Below, one piece after another: positions 17,722 to 28,161 of a DNA stretch of 64,000 nt. The notes beneath the pieces were generated by a model. The model was given only the letters and a program-made list of their open reading frames with translations. It made no database searches and had not been told where the DNA came from. This DNA comes from Pseudoalteromonas sp. MMG010 (GTDB taxonomy: Bacteria > Pseudomonadota > Gammaproteobacteria > Enterobacterales > Alteromonadaceae): assembly GCF_018100905.1 (NCBI RefSeq), contig NZ_JAGJEG010000008.1:62001-126000 (forward strand), written 5' to 3'. The position numbers were made by a program, and so were the translations under genes. Position 1 is the stretch's first letter; each line of letters starts with the position of its first letter.

Positions 17722-19320
17722 TTGATCTCCACCGCAAATATCACCATGCAATTTGGCGCAGAGCCGCTGTTTGAAAACATTTCAGCTAAATTTGGTAACG
17801 GTAACCGTTACGGTTTAATTGGCGCAAACGGCTGTGGTAAGTCGACTTTTATGAAGATTTTAAGCGGAGCCTTAGTTCCTAGTGCGGGTAATGTATCTAT
17901 CACGCCAGGATTAAAAGTAGGTAACCTAAGCCAAGATCAATTTGCATTTGAACAATATAGCGTTGTTGATGCTGTGATCATGGGTGATGTTGAGCTGTGG
18001 AAAGTAAAACAAGAACGTGACCGTATTTATTCTTTACCCGAAATGAGCGAAGAAGACGGTATGAAAGTCGCCGATCTTGAAAGCATCTTTGCCGAAATGG
18101 ATGGCTACACGGCAGAAAGCCGTGCTGAAGAAATTTTGCTCGAAGCGGGTATCGATAAAGAGTTTCATTATGGCTTAATGGCAAACGTAGCACCCGGTTG
18201 GAAATTACGTGTGTTACTTGCGCAAGCATTATTTGCTAACCCAGATATATTACTACTCGATGAGCCAACCAATAACCTTGATATACACACTATTTCGTGG
18301 CTTGCAGGCGAATTAAATAAACGTAAATGCACCATGATTATTATTTCGCACGATCGTCACTTCTTAAACTCTGTGTGTACTCACATGGCCGACATTGATT
18401 ACGGTGAACTACGTATTTACCCAGGTAACTACGAAAAGTTTTTAGAAGCGGCAGGTTTGCAACGCGAACAACTATTAGCCGAAAATGCAAAGAAGAGTGC
18501 CGAAATTGATGAGCTACAAGACTTTGTGAATCGCTTTGGTGCAAATGCTTCTAAGGCTAAACAAGCCAGTTCTCGTGCTAAAAAAATGGATAAAATTAAA
18601 CTCGATGAAGTTAAAGCATCGAGTAGAATGAGCCCATCGTTATCGTTTGACGAAGGTAAAAAAATGTATCGTCAGGCGCTTGAAGTAAGTAAGTTAAGCC
18701 ATGGGTTTGATGGTGAAACCTTATTCTCTAACGGCGAATTTTTACTAGAGGCCGGTGCAAAACTTGCTGTAATTGGTGAAAATGGGGTAGGTAAAACCAC
18801 CTTCTTACGTTGTTTAGTCAACGAGCTTAAAAGTAACGAAGGTGAAATTAAGTGGTCTGAAAACGCAAGTTTTGGTTACTGCCCGCAAGACAGTACAAAA
18901 GATTTTGACAACGACTTAACCTTATTTGATTGGATGTCGCAATGGCGCACCGCTAAACATAACGACTTAATGGTACGTGGTATGTTGGGGCGTTTACTGT
19001 TTACAGCCGATGATTCAAATAAAAAAGCCCGCAACTGCTCGGGTGGTGAAAAAAACCGTTTGTTATTTGGTAAGTTAATGATGCAAGACGTAAACGTACT
19101 TGTTATGGACGAACCAACCAACCACATGGATATGGAAGCAATTGAAGCATTAAATAATGCATTAAAAGAGTTTGCTGGCACACTTATATTTGTAAGCCAT
19201 GACCGCGAATTCGTTTCATCGTTAGCGACGCGTATTATCGATATAAAAGATAAGCAAGTGGTCGACTTTCAAGGCACTTTTGATGAGTACCTTGCTAGTT
19301 GCGAAGAAAACAAAGTATAA
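17722..19320 (+). CDS. ybiT: ABC-F family ATPase, YbiT-like
   Basis: A cytosolic ABC-F protein with two ATP-binding cassettes and no membrane domain; ABC-F proteins act on the ribosome. It tracks E. coli YbiT closely ([42 protein letters not shown] segment, [15 protein letters not shown] linker). Walker A motifs are GANGCGKST and GENGVGKTT; signature and Walker B are in [15 protein letters not shown]...[11 protein letters not shown] and [14 protein letters not shown]...[11 protein letters not shown] choose TTG at 17722 (532 aa): an AGGA site lies 9 nt upstream and the N-terminus then aligns with YbiT. No ATG is available before residue 9. Confidence 0.95.
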   Translation: MISTANITMQFGAEPLFENISAKFGNGNRYGLIGANGCGKSTFMKILSGALVPSAGNVSITPGLKVGNLSQDQFAFEQYSVVDAVIMGDVELWKVKQERDRIYSLPEMSEEDGMKVADLESIFAEMDGYTAESRAEEILLEAGIDKEFHYGLMANVAPGWKLRVLLAQALFANPDILLLDEPTNNLDIHTISWLAGELNKRKCTMIIISHDRHFLNSVCTHMADIDYGELRIYPGNYEKFLEAAGLQREQLLAENAKKSAEIDELQDFVNRFGANASKAKQASSRAKKMDKIKLDEVKASSRMSPSLSFDEGKKMYRQALEVSKLSHGFDGETLFSNGEFLLEAGAKLAVIGENGVGKTTFLRCLVNELKSNEGEIKWSENASFGYCPQDSTKDFDNDLTLFDWMSQWRTAKHNDLMVRGMLGRLLFTADDSNKKARNCSGGEKNRLLFGKLMMQDVNVLVMDEPTNHMDMEAIEALNNALKEFAGTLIFVSHDREFVSSLATRIIDIKDKQVVDFQGTFDEYLASCEENKV

Positions 19321-19326
19321 ATATAT

Positions 19327-19362
19327 AGGCATCGTACTTAATTAACTTTAAGTACGATGCCT
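19327..19362 (+). terminator. Hairpin after ybiT
   Basis: A perfect 14-bp stem (19327-19340 with 19349-19362) and an 8-nt loop begin seven bases after the ybiT stop. No long T-run follows. Confidence 0.72.
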
Positions 19363-19478
19363 GTAATCTGTAAAAACACAGTGTTAAAAATATTTACGTT
19401 AAATACTTAATAAAATTTAACATTTTGCAATATTCAGCCGATACTATATACAGTCAATAAAAATTTGAGTCTACACAC

Positions 19479-21104
19479 ATGTCTGATGTTATTTCGTTTA
19501 AAAACCTTAGCATTACAAAGAAAATACATGCTATCACTTGTATTGCCGTCATTGCTTTTTTAATGATTGTTTTAAATAACTATTTTGCAATGAATGAAAA
19601 TCATATTTCGCTCGATGAAATGGAAAAATCATCATACAAGGTTGTAAAATTAACATCACAAAATGTAGTGCTGTTAGAAAAGTTAGACGAGTTATACACT
19701 CAAGCAGTTACTTTTGGTGAACAAGAACTACTTGAAGGTGCACGTGAAACTTACACACTCCTCACTAACAATCTAAACACAATAGAATCAATAAACTCGC
19801 TTTACTCAAATGCTAAAATAAAGCAAGAGCTCGCTGATTATGAATCTATTTCGACCTCTATCGCCTCTGGCATGATAGATGGCACTGCCGATTTTAGTAA
19901 AATACAAGAGCAAGCTCAGCGTAAAACATCGTTATATAATTTATCTTTAAAAGATTTAACGGCTGCGCAGAAAAAAGCCGATGATCGCTTTTTTGAATTA
20001 GTAGAAAACACCAAAGCTCGCTCTGATAGCGCGATGAAATTAATGCTAATGATTGCTGTAACTTCACTTATTTTATTGATTATAGTGGCGATGGTTATTG
20101 CAAAAAACATTGGCTCATCAGCAAAGTCGGCGGCAAAAAACTTAGGGTTATTAGCTAATGGCGAAGGCTCTCTTAGCTCTCAATTAGCGGTAAATTCAGA
20201 AGATGAAATAGGCAAAGTCTCTATAAACTTTAACTCCTTCATGGTGATGCTGAAAAAAACCGTACTTGAAGTGATGGCTGTGTGTGAACCGCTATTAACA
20301 AACTCAACCCGTTTAGTACAAGGCATGGAAAAAGCAGAGCATGCAACCACTAAACAAGCGAGCGATGCTGAAGTTGTTAAGCAGTCAATGGAAGAAATGA
20401 AGCTCAGCGTGGGTGATATTTCGCAATCTGCGGCTAATGCATCACATGCGGCACAAACAGCAGAAAAAGAAGTTGATCAAAGTAGAGAACAAGTTGAAAT
20501 GTCTGTCAATGCATCTCGTACGCTAAGTGACGAGATAAATTTAGCAGCAAGCACCATTAACAAACTCGCTGACGACACAAAAAATGTAACACAAATTTTA
20601 AATGTAATTACCTCCATTGCAGAGCAAACTAACTTACTTGCGCTTAATGCGGCAATAGAAGCAGCTAGAGCGGGTGAGCATGGTCGTGGCTTTGCGGTAG
20701 TCGCAGATGAAGTACGAGAGCTTGCATCTCGTACCGCACAATCGACAAACGAAATTAGAGAATTACTAAATACCTTAACTACCGCAGCCAACGACTCGGT
20801 AACAGCCATGACAACAGCTCGAGATATGGCACAAGATAATGCCACCGCAGCTGAAAAAACAGGCGTATCAATAGAGAAAATTGCAGAGCAGATTTTAGAA
20901 ATCAATGGCATGAATGCGCAAATAGCAACAGCCACTGAAGAGCAAACATCGGTTGCAGCTATGGTAGTAGAAAACGTGTCTAACATGCACGAATCGTTTG
21001 AAGATACCATGCAATCGCTGTCTGAGGTTGGTGATGTAGCGCAAAACCTACATACCTTATCAGATAACTTACTTAATGCGACGGCTAAGTTTAAGGTTGA
21101 ATAA
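19479..21104 (+). CDS. Methyl-accepting chemotaxis protein
   Basis: A chemoreceptor of 541 aa with TM1 near residues 14-34, a helical periplasmic domain, TM2 near 188-208 ([21 protein letters not shown]), a HAMP-like region ([12 protein letters not shown]) and a cytoplasmic signalling domain. The conserved tip [19 protein letters not shown] falls near residue 385. It differs clearly from the receptor at 11.9 kb, so the two are separate members and not a recent duplication. Ligand unknown. It has its own strong terminator and no che neighbours. Confidence 0.94.
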   Translation: MSDVISFKNLSITKKIHAITCIAVIAFLMIVLNNYFAMNENHISLDEMEKSSYKVVKLTSQNVVLLEKLDELYTQAVTFGEQELLEGARETYTLLTNNLNTIESINSLYSNAKIKQELADYESISTSIASGMIDGTADFSKIQEQAQRKTSLYNLSLKDLTAAQKKADDRFFELVENTKARSDSAMKLMLMIAVTSLILLIIVAMVIAKNIGSSAKSAAKNLGLLANGEGSLSSQLAVNSEDEIGKVSINFNSFMVMLKKTVLEVMAVCEPLLTNSTRLVQGMEKAEHATTKQASDAEVVKQSMEEMKLSVGDISQSAANASHAAQTAEKEVDQSREQVEMSVNASRTLSDEINLAASTINKLADDTKNVTQILNVITSIAEQTNLLALNAAIEAARAGEHGRGFAVVADEVRELASRTAQSTNEIRELLNTLTTAANDSVTAMTTARDMAQDNATAAEKTGVSIEKIAEQILEINGMNAQIATATEEQTSVAAMVVENVSNMHESFEDTMQSLSEVGDVAQNLHTLSDNLLNATAKFKVE

Positions 21105-21146
21105 AGGCGTTATAATTTAGCGCAGCAACACGTGAAATAATGTATT

Positions 21147-21173
21147 AAAGGCCTGTTATTACAGGCCTTTTTT
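21147..21173 (+). terminator. Rho-independent terminator of the second chemoreceptor gene
   Basis: AAAGGCCTGT and ACAGGCCTTT form a perfect 10-bp stem with a TATT loop, followed by a run of T. The rest of the 21105-21429 gap holds only this and the opposing terminator at 21372; I see no gene between them. Confidence 0.92.
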
Positions 21174-21371
21174 GTGCGTGTTTAGTTAGTATTGTGATAC
21201 CGATCTTATGAGCCGTATTACATAACGTGTTGTAATTGGGGTTAGCTTAACTTGTTAAAACGGTGTAGGTATGTCGTTGCTTGATTACTTTATACGAGCA
21301 GCGTCACTCAGTGTTTAAGTTAATGTCGGTAAAGGCGATCGATAAGACTATAAATACACATTTAAAGTAAT

Positions 21372-21408
21372 AAAAAACCCAAGCCGACAAACGTCGACTT
21401 GGGCTTTT
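21372..21408 (-). terminator. Terminator of the porin/PstS-like operon
   Basis: Read on the minus strand, AAAAGCCCAAGTCGAC pairs with GTCGGCTTGGGTTTTT (wobble pairs included) around GTTT, and the right arm ends in a T-run. It lies 22-58 bases beyond the stop of the substrate-binding-like protein. Confidence 0.88.
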
Positions 21409-21429
21409 ATTACTCGTAACTATTTATAT

Positions 21430-21837
21430 TTAAAAGCTAGCGACCACTTTTACGCTATCAGTTACTTTACTACTATCAATGTAGCCAATTGCATCGGCAT
21501 TACCAGCAACAAAGCTTATAACCGCTTGATCGTTATTTCGCTTTTCTGGTGGTGTTCCCTTTCCAGTAAATACAAGCTTAGACCAATATGCATTTAACTG
21601 GCTGCTCGACTTACCAACGACTTTATCGTTAAATTCGTCAGCCACTGCATTTCCGTCTTGGTTAACAGGGTTAACCTTCACACCATCAGCAAACTTTTTA
21701 GATTTACCTAGGTAAATACGTTTAATTTCGTTTGCATCTAACGCACTTGAGTTACTTGGGTTAACAATAACAGCAACCTCAGCAAACGCCGAGATACTAA
21801 ATAAAGACACAACACTTGCTAATAATAATTTTTTCAT
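21430..21837 (-). CDS. PstS-like phosphate-binding family periplasmic protein (short)
   Basis: A 135-aa secreted protein. A cleavable signal peptide ends at SAFA (residues 16-19). The mature part starts EVAVIVNPSN and resembles one lobe of PstS-like binding proteins (IYLGKSKKFADG, VVGKSSSQLNAYWSKLVFTGKG, VISFVAGNADAIGYI). At about half the length of full PstS it may bind phosphate or another anion without an ABC permease; none is nearby. AAGGAG precedes the ATG. It lies 10 bp downstream of a porin gene on the same strand, a pairing that suggests oxyanion uptake across the outer membrane. Confidence 0.82.
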   Translation of the reverse strand: MKKLLLASVVSLFSISAFAEVAVIVNPSNSSALDANEIKRIYLGKSKKFADGVKVNPVNQDGNAVADEFNDKVVGKSSSQLNAYWSKLVFTGKGTPPEKRNNDQAVISFVAGNADAIGYIDSSKVTDSVKVVASF

Positions 21838-21847
21838 TATTAACTCC

Positions 21848-22999
21848 TTAAAAAACTAAATCGACAGCGACTGATACTACATCAACATCGGTTTGTGCTA
21901 GGTTGTTTTTTACATGACTGTAATCAACTTTAAGCGCAGCTGATGGGTGGAAGTCATAACGTGTACCAATGGTATAAACTTCGGCTTTATCGCGTGAAGA
22001 ATCTAAAGCACCGTTAAAGAAAGCATTTAATGTAGGTACTGATGCAATTTGGTTATAACGTGAAGCGTCATGCTTATCCTCATCGTTTTCATATGTTACA
22101 TGCACAATCACATCATCTAAACGGTAACCTAACGACACGTAATATTGTTTTTGTTCAGCTAAAATTGAATTTTTAACTTCAAACTGAGTGTACTCAGTAT
22201 CAAAAAGTATATCGTTGTAATCAATTGAAAAACCGATACCAAAGAAAGCGCCGTCATCTTCTTCAATTAAAAGCTCATCGGCTTGTGCAGATAAACCAGA
22301 TGCAACTAACGTATCAACTAAACTATTAAAACCAGCACCGCCTTCTTCAGCAGAGCTTACGTTTATTGTTGTCTCAGCGACTAAATAAGCAACACGAGCG
22401 CTAAACCAGTCATATGAAACAGACCAGTTAACACCTGCGATACTTTCTAGCTCTGACTCATCTAAAGCCTCATTCGAAATAGCATCAATGCTTGCCTCAG
22501 AACTACCGTAAATAACCTGGACTGTCGAATCCCAATCTCCGATTTGTGAGGTATACAGTAAGCTTAAACCTTCGTAAGTAGAAAATGGTAAGCCATATAC
22601 TGTTTCTGGTGGTCTAACCCAACGATACGCATAACCAACATCTAAAAAGTCAGAGTAACGATAAAAAGGGACGCGCATTTTACCCGCACTGAGTTGCAGC
22701 TCATCGGTAAATTCGTATGTTAAATAAGCCCACTCAAACTCAGCGTCGAAGTCGTTACTCCCTCTGGCAACAATTTGTGCAGTGGCAGTTAAGCTTTCTT
22801 GTAAATCGGCTGATAATTGCAATGCAAAAATACTTTCATTTTTAAATGAAATATCATCATCATAACCATAGATGGTTTGCTCACTGTCAAGGCTTTTGCC
22901 TGCAACAATAGAAGCAAAACCATTAATACGCACTTCTGCATTTGCAGAGTTTGCAGCTAGGGCTAAACACGCAGCGATAGCTAAAGGTAGCTTTTTCAT
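21848..22999 (-). CDS. Outer-membrane porin
   Basis: A 383-aa beta-barrel protein. The signal peptide ends at ANA (NSANA-EVRINGFAS), the start is typical of Alteromonadales porins, and alternating hydrophobic strands follow to a terminal Phe (VAVDLVF). Segments such as LQLSAGKMRVPFYRYSDFLDVGY and WVRPPETVYGLPFSTYEGLSL recall porins of the OprO/OprP type, but the anion-selective arginine ladder cannot be verified by eye. It is the first gene of a two-gene operon with the PstS-like protein. GGAA precedes the ATG. Confidence 0.85.
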   Translation of the reverse strand: MKKLPLAIAACLALAANSANAEVRINGFASIVAGKSLDSEQTIYGYDDDISFKNESIFALQLSADLQESLTATAQIVARGSNDFDAEFEWAYLTYEFTDELQLSAGKMRVPFYRYSDFLDVGYAYRWVRPPETVYGLPFSTYEGLSLLYTSQIGDWDSTVQVIYGSSEASIDAISNEALDESELESIAGVNWSVSYDWFSARVAYLVAETTINVSSAEEGGAGFNSLVDTLVASGLSAQADELLIEEDDGAFFGIGFSIDYNDILFDTEYTQFEVKNSILAEQKQYYVSLGYRLDDVIVHVTYENDEDKHDASRYNQIASVPTLNAFFNGALDSSRDKAEVYTIGTRYDFHPSAALKVDYSHVKNNLAQTDVDVVSVAVDLVF

Positions 23000-23245
23000 A
23001 GTAGTTCCATATTTGTGTTGATTTCGAACGCATTATAGTTCGCTTAACAACAAAGTGCTAATTTATAATTGTCATTTCCTGCATTTTATGAAAAACAAAC
23101 AACTTAAGTATTAACAAAATTAATTAAGGAGATGGTAAATAACATGCAATAACATAAACAGCGTCTCGGTATAACCACACCTAGTACCTAATCGCATTGC
23201 TGTGTTAGTATATTTCTTTTACTTTAGCTACCTTTAGGCATATTA

Positions 23246-24136
23246 ATGCGCCACTTTTTATTGATATTAATTTTAACGTGTATTTTCACTGTAAGTGCTA
23301 AATCGCAAGCCAATACACCAAGCCAAAAAGAGCAACAAGATGCCCTAAATGAGCTTACTGAACCTATGTATAAACCACTGCTAGAACGTTATATTCTAGA
23401 TGAATTAAAATCTGTTCGTCAGGACCAGCAAAAGTTACGCGAAGATGTTACAAAACAGGTAACACATGCTCAGCTAGATACCGCTGACAGGGCGCTTATT
23501 TATACCACTGACACAATAAACAACGTGTTTTTTATTATTACAGCAACGGCTTCAATTTTAGTGTTAGTTGGTTGGAATTCATTGCGAGATGTTAAAAACA
23601 AAGTTGAAGATATCGTTAACACCCGTGTCAGTGTGATTACAAATGAATACGAAGATCGCTTAAAAACATTAGAAGAAAAGCTCAGAGTACGCTCAGAAGA
23701 AATACTCAGTAACCAAGAAAGAATATCTATAACCAACGAGATACATTCATTATGGATGCGAGCAAATTTAGAAAGTGATTTTGCAAACAAAATCGAAATT
23801 TTTGATGAAATACTGCAACGTAAACCTGAAGATGTAGAAGCCATTGCCTATAAAGCAGATGCGTTACTTGAGCTAAATGAAACCGCACAAGCCATTGAAC
23901 TATGTAATCAGGCAATTGAAATGGATAGTGGTTATGGCTATGCCTACTGGCAAAGAGCTTGTGCGTATGCGCTTACGCATAAACACGATGATGCACTTGC
24001 TGATATCACGATGGCGTTAGAGCACTCACCTAACTTACGCAACGAACTATTACATGAAAGCGCCTTTGCAAGCTTACATGATAATGAAAGTTTTAACGCG
24101 ATTGTCAGTAATCCTGATACAGCAAATGTTAGTTAA
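23246..24136 (+). CDS. Membrane-anchored tetratricopeptide-repeat protein
   Basis: A 296-aa protein of unknown role. Residues 1-22 form a signal sequence (ending AKSQA). A hydrophobic segment near 92-112 (NVFFIITATASILVLVGW) anchors it, a charged coiled coil follows (about 115-165), and two or three TPR units occupy 175-280 (EAIAYKADALLELNETAQAIELCNQAIEMD; AYWQRACAYALTHKHDDALADI). TPRs serve protein-protein contacts. The gene converges on and overlaps by four bases the opposite-strand ORF at 24133. Orientation suggests a periplasmic N-terminal helix and a cytoplasmic TPR domain, but this is not certain. Confidence 0.85.
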   Translation: MRHFLLILILTCIFTVSAKSQANTPSQKEQQDALNELTEPMYKPLLERYILDELKSVRQDQQKLREDVTKQVTHAQLDTADRALIYTTDTINNVFFIITATASILVLVGWNSLRDVKNKVEDIVNTRVSVITNEYEDRLKTLEEKLRVRSEEILSNQERISITNEIHSLWMRANLESDFANKIEIFDEILQRKPEDVEAIAYKADALLELNETAQAIELCNQAIEMDSGYGYAYWQRACAYALTHKHDDALADITMALEHSPNLRNELLHESAFASLHDNESFNAIVSNPDTANVS

Positions 24137-24453
24137 CGTTTAAAAAACAAATCAATTGCTTTTGTGAGCAGCTCATCTAGCTGCTCTTCAAAGCTTTCTA
24201 TATTAATTTCAAAATGTTGCAAATACGCTTTGGCTTGTGCTTGTGATAAATTACGATTACTCACGCTATATTGGCGCTCATCTTTTGTCTTGTCATATCT
24301 AGGTAAAAACATCAATTTACTGTAATAAGGCGACTTTATATGCTTATTTGCATACCGACAAAAGTCTTCAATATACTCCACACCTTGAGGGCCTAAACAC
24401 CCCGGCTCAACTCGGTACATTAAACGTATTTTCTTTTCATCACTTATTTGCAT
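24133..24453 (-). CDS. Hypothetical conserved-looking protein, 106 aa
   Basis: Not assigned to a family. A soluble protein beginning MQISDEKKIRLMYRVEPGCLGPQG, with several aromatic and charged residues and an amphipathic C-terminal helix (FEEQLDELLTKAIDLFFK). The motif VEPGCLGPQG looks conserved rather than random. AAGGA precedes the ATG. It lies 13 bp downstream of the NTF2-like gene on the same strand, so the two are probably cotranscribed. Its 3' end overlaps the TPR gene by four bases. Confidence 0.75.
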   Translation of the reverse strand: MQISDEKKIRLMYRVEPGCLGPQGVEYIEDFCRYANKHIKSPYYSKLMFLPRYDKTKDERQYSVSNRNLSQAQAKAYLQHFEINIESFEEQLDELLTKAIDLFFKR

Positions 24454-24466
24454 TGGGTATCCTTTA

Positions 24467-25129
24467 TTACCTAAAAAACAGTACTTTTACTATTTTTCCA
24501 TCTTTAACTTGATAACTAGATATAAGCTCTGAGCGCTTATCAATGATATCTTTATCTTGCGAGCAGGTTTCAGAAAGCTCATGATCAATCACTATATCGC
24601 CATGCACTATCCGTTTGATAGGCGATGAATGAATACACTTTAATTTTTTAAACATTAACCCATATCGGGCAATCAGTTTTTCTTTTCCTTTAAATAGTAG
24701 CTCATTTGGGAAAATATAAAACTCTACATCTTCAGAATAAACACGTAAAAACGCCTCAATGTTACGTGCGTTATAAGCACTTACCAATTTTTCAACGACT
24801 GCGAGTGACTCTCGAGATTGTTTGGCTTTTTCTTGCTGCTTTTTTGTTAATGCCTGTTTCGCTTGATTTAGCGTTTTTGCTTCTTCAGCCAGTGCATCTT
24901 CTTTATCTTGAGAAGTTTTAGCCTGAGCATTAGTATTTAGTAACTCACTGCCTAATACTTTAGATTTATCTTTTGTTTCAATAACCTCTTTGCTTTTAAC
25001 GGGCTCTTGATACAAAGTATTAAGTTTAGTTTCATCGGTCGTTATACTTTGGGTTTGCGCTACTGTCGATGCGCTAAAAAACACAAAAAAAGCAACACTA
25101 AAAGTAAAGCTGTAAATAGTTGGCTTCAT
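24467..25129 (-). CDS. Secreted NTF2/SnoaL-like domain protein
   Basis: A 220-aa exported protein. A signal peptide (residues 1-24, ending STVA) is followed by a Lys/Glu/Gln-rich, probably coiled-coil segment (about 40-108). An NTF2-like cone-fold domain follows: VEKLVSAYNARNIEAFLRVYSEDVEFYIFPNELLFKGKEKLIARYG and later SSYQVKDGKIVKVLFF. SnoaL-like domains often bind small hydrophobic molecules or act as isomerases; no catalytic claim is justified here. AAGGA precedes the ATG. It is first in an apparent two-gene transcript with the 106-aa ORF. Confidence 0.8.
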   Translation of the reverse strand: MKPTIYSFTFSVAFFVFFSASTVAQTQSITTDETKLNTLYQEPVKSKEVIETKDKSKVLGSELLNTNAQAKTSQDKEDALAEEAKTLNQAKQALTKKQQEKAKQSRESLAVVEKLVSAYNARNIEAFLRVYSEDVEFYIFPNELLFKGKEKLIARYGLMFKKLKCIHSSPIKRIVHGDIVIDHELSETCSQDKDIIDKRSELISSYQVKDGKIVKVLFFR

Positions 25130-25290
25130 GGCCTTCCTTTAAATAAATTCATTTATTTTATTATTTATAACATAGCAAACTTTAAGTTTTACTGGTAGTT
25201 ATATCAATTTCATGGCGAGCGTTATAGCTTACGCCATAAAGCATCAATATATATTTTATATCTGTATTTATTTAATAAAGATAACAGGGA

Positions 25291-25322
25291 TAAAAAAAGC
25301 CGCATAAATAATATGCGGCTTT
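25291..25322 (-). terminator. Terminator of the deoB-deoD operon
   Basis: AAAGCCGCATA and TATGCGGCTTT form a perfect 11-bp stem. On the minus strand the right arm continues into a T-run, as expected for transcripts leaving deoD, whose stop is 75 bases upstream. Confidence 0.9.
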
Positions 25323-25396
25323 GGTGGTGTTTGTCTCACTCACTTTGGGCGTGTCTCCAAAAAAAGTGAATACGTTACCAAGGAACTGTTTGCACG

Positions 25397-26098
25397 TTAG
25401 ATTGATTCTAACGCGATTTTAACCATTTCATTAAATGTACTTTGGCGTTCATCTGCAGGTGTTGCTTCACCTGTGATAACATGATCACTTACTGTAAATA
25501 GTGCCATAGCATTTGCACCATATTCAGCGGCAACACCGTACAGGCCTGCTGTTTCCATATCTACAGCTAACATACCTAGCTTATCTAAATCTTTATAGAA
25601 AGTATCATCAGCTTGATAGAAAGTATCGGTAGTAAATACATTACCGACTTTTGCTTCAATACCCAGCTTTTTCGCAGCGTTAACACCGTTTAAAAGTAAG
25701 TCAAAGTTAGCAATAGCAGAAAAATCATAACCACGTACTCGCGCACGATTTACATTTGAGTCAGTACTTGCACCTTGTGCAAAAATAACATCACGGATTT
25801 TAATATCGCTACCAATACCGCCACAGGTACCAATACGTATAATATTTTTAACACCAAAGCTAACTATTAGTTCGCGTGCATAAATAGACATTGATGGAAT
25901 ACCCATACCTGAACCCATAATACTGACAGGTTTACCTTTATAAGTACCGGTAAAACCATACATATTACGAACACCAGTAACTTGTACGGCATCATCTAAA
26001 AAGTTTTCAGCAATATATTGCGCACGTAACGGATCGCCCGGCATTAAAACTGTTTCGGCAAAATCACCAACGTTAGCACTGATATGCGGAGTACTCAT
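25397..26098 (-). CDS. deoD: Purine nucleoside phosphorylase, DeoD type
   Basis: Cytosolic enzyme that splits purine (deoxy)nucleosides with phosphate to free base and (deoxy)ribose-1-phosphate. The 233-aa length matches the hexameric bacterial class. It starts [31 protein letters not shown], has the phosphate-site segment [25 protein letters not shown], the substrate-binding [14 protein letters not shown], and the catalytic Asp region [10 protein letters not shown]. It is 15 bp downstream of deoB, whose product handles the sugar phosphate released here. AAGGA precedes the ATG. Confidence 0.98.
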   Translation of the reverse strand: MSTPHISANVGDFAETVLMPGDPLRAQYIAENFLDDAVQVTGVRNMYGFTGTYKGKPVSIMGSGMGIPSMSIYARELIVSFGVKNIIRIGTCGGIGSDIKIRDVIFAQGASTDSNVNRARVRGYDFSAIANFDLLLNGVNAAKKLGIEAKVGNVFTTDTFYQADDTFYKDLDKLGMLAVDMETAGLYGVAAEYGANAMALFTVSDHVITGEATPADERQSTFNEMVKIALESI

Positions 26099-26113
26099 TT
26101 TTTTATCCTTTTA

Positions 26114-27328
26114 TTAAGACTTATTTAGCTTATCTACAAAGCTATCGCCATATTCCAGTTCAGGTAAGTTAAACCACTGCGCGAGGGTTTGACCTATATC
26201 TGCAAAACTATTGCGCTCACCAAGCGGAGTATTTTTTAGCCCTGGTTGGTAAGCAATAACGGGGACATATTCACGGGTATGCTCTGACCCAGGAAAAGTC
26301 GGATCACAACCATGATCTGCTGTAATTATTAATACATCATCGGTATTTAATTTGGCTAAAATATTCGGTAAATAATCATCAAATTCTTTTAGCGCTTGTG
26401 CATAACCTACCGCATTACGTCGATGACCAAATTTCTCATCAAAATCGACTAAATTAGTAAAAATTAAACTATTTTGTTCTGCACTTGCTAATACTTCACT
26501 GGTTTTTTCCAGTAAGTTCATAAGTCCAGGTGCTTTGTGCTTTTGTGTAATGCCTTGATGCGCATAAATATCAGAAATTTTACCAATACTGATTACTTCA
26601 CCACCATTTTTTGCTAATACATCTAGCAAAGTGGGTGCCGGCGGTAATACTGAGTAATCTCTACGATTACCGGTACGTGCAAAGTCCTGACTTGTTGAAC
26701 CCAAAAATGGCCGCGCAATCACTCGTCCTATATTCATTTCATCAAGCAGCGCCCGTGCGATTTCGCAAACTTGATAAAGCTTCTCTAGGCCGAATGATTC
26801 TTCATGCGCGGCTATTTGAAACACACTATCAGCAGAGGTGTAACAGATTGGTTTACCTGTTTTTACATGTTCTTCACCTAGCTGTTCTAATATGGTTGTT
26901 CCTGAAGCATGGCAATTACCTAAAATGCCAGGAATACCTGTACGAGCAATAAACTCGTCAATAAATTCTTGTGGAAAACTTGGCGGTTGCTTAGGGAAGT
27001 ATCCCCAATCAAATAAAACCGGTACGCCTGCCATTTCCCAGTGGCCCGATGGTGTATCTTTACCACTTGATAATTCTTTAGCATAACCCCACGCACCTTC
27101 CGGTGCTTGACGGTTTGCAACTAAGCATGGTTCTTTACCTGCGGCTTCGCACGCATCAATCAAACCAAGCTTTGATAAGTTAGGCAACGCAAGTGCTTCA
27201 CCCTTTTCATCATAATAAGCTTTGAGCAAGTGAGCTAAAGTATTAGCGCCTTCATCACCAAATGCTTTTGCATCGGGTGCTGCACCAATTCCAAGACTAT
27301 CTGCCATTAAAATAATTGCTCTTGCCAT
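26114..27328 (-). CDS. deoB: Phosphopentomutase
   Basis: Interconverts (deoxy)ribose-1- and 5-phosphate in nucleoside catabolism. It belongs to the alkaline-phosphatase superfamily with two Mn ions. At 404 aa it is of standard length. Visible motifs are [13 protein letters not shown] near the N-terminus, [13 protein letters not shown] with the phosphorylated Thr, [17 protein letters not shown], and the metal-binding [22 protein letters not shown] near the C-terminus. GAGGT precedes the ATG. It is first gene of the deoB-deoD operon, divergent from udk-nupC. Confidence 0.98.
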   Translation of the reverse strand: MARAIILMADSLGIGAAPDAKAFGDEGANTLAHLLKAYYDEKGEALALPNLSKLGLIDACEAAGKEPCLVANRQAPEGAWGYAKELSSGKDTPSGHWEMAGVPVLFDWGYFPKQPPSFPQEFIDEFIARTGIPGILGNCHASGTTILEQLGEEHVKTGKPICYTSADSVFQIAAHEESFGLEKLYQVCEIARALLDEMNIGRVIARPFLGSTSQDFARTGNRRDYSVLPPAPTLLDVLAKNGGEVISIGKISDIYAHQGITQKHKAPGLMNLLEKTSEVLASAEQNSLIFTNLVDFDEKFGHRRNAVGYAQALKEFDDYLPNILAKLNTDDVLIITADHGCDPTFPGSEHTREYVPVIAYQPGLKNTPLGERNSFADIGQTLAQWFNLPELEYGDSFVDKLNKS

Positions 27329-27383
27329 TTTGACCTCACTTAACTTCTAGGTGGTTACTTTATCCGCTCTTAGAATTTTCCGT

Positions 27384-27401
27384 ACAGGACATAAGTCCTG
27401 T
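27384..27401. promoter_or_regulatory. Palindrome ACAGGAC-ATAA-GTCCTGT between the divergent nucleoside operons
   Basis: A perfect 7+7 inverted repeat with a 4-nt spacer lies 56 bp upstream of deoB and 120 bp upstream of udk. It is well placed for one regulator to control both the catabolic and the uptake/salvage operon. It does not match a CytR or DeoR operator as I know them, and a hairpin in the deoB leader is the alternative. Confidence 0.55.
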
Positions 27402-27520
27402 TTCATAAAACCTAAACATTATAAATTTGCGTTATTAGGCGATACAAGAGAGATTATTTTTGTCTTTTTTGCTATTGTTATCGTCCAACAATATATCCTT
27501 CTGTGTGGGTGAGAACTTTA

Positions 27521-28150
27521 GTGACACGAACAATTATAGCTATAGCTGGCGCATCGGCGTCAGGCAAATCTCTTTTTAGCCAAACTATATACAATGAGTT
27601 GGTAAATGAACTTGATCCAGGTGCCATTGCCATTATCGAAGAAGATGCTTATTACAAGGATCAGTCGCATTTACCGTTTGCACATCGTACGCAAACCAAC
27701 TACGACCACCCTGAGGCATTTGAACATGAGTTAATGCTTGAGCATTTAACGCAACTTCGAAACGGACACGCGGTTGATGTACCAACCTACGATTATGCTC
27801 AACATACCCGTAGTGACAAAACCAGACGCATCGCACCGGCTAAAATCCTCATTGTAGAAGGTATTTTATTATTGAGCGATAAAGCGCTTAATAAAGAGTT
27901 TGATATAAAAGTATTTATCGATACACCGCTAGATATTTGCTTAATGCGACGCATGCAACGCGATATGGAGCAAAGAGGCAGAACATTACAATCTGTTGTT
28001 GAGCAATATCAAGCAACTGTAAGACCTATGTTTTATCAATTTATAGAGCCTTCGAAACATAATGCTGATTTAGTGGTAACTCGAGGCGGCATGAACCGCG
28101 TTGCTATAGATATAATAAAAAGTAAAATTAAACATTTACTACAAGAATAA
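27521..28150 (+). CDS. udk: Uridine/cytidine kinase
   Basis: Phosphorylates uridine and cytidine to UMP and CMP in pyrimidine salvage. Walker A is AGASASGKS near the N-terminus. [28 protein letters not shown] and [11 protein letters not shown] follow as in E. coli Udk, then VEGILLL and [13 protein letters not shown] choose GTG at 27521 (209 aa) over the upstream GTG at 27503, because GGTGAG lies about 7 nt before it and no ribosome site precedes 27503. nupC follows 11 bp downstream, which pairs nucleoside uptake with phosphorylation. Confidence 0.96.
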   Translation: MTRTIIAIAGASASGKSLFSQTIYNELVNELDPGAIAIIEEDAYYKDQSHLPFAHRTQTNYDHPEAFEHELMLEHLTQLRNGHAVDVPTYDYAQHTRSDKTRRIAPAKILIVEGILLLSDKALNKEFDIKVFIDTPLDICLMRRMQRDMEQRGRTLQSVVEQYQATVRPMFYQFIEPSKHNADLVVTRGGMNRVAIDIIKSKIKHLLQE

Positions 28151-28161
28151 CAACGGGAAAC

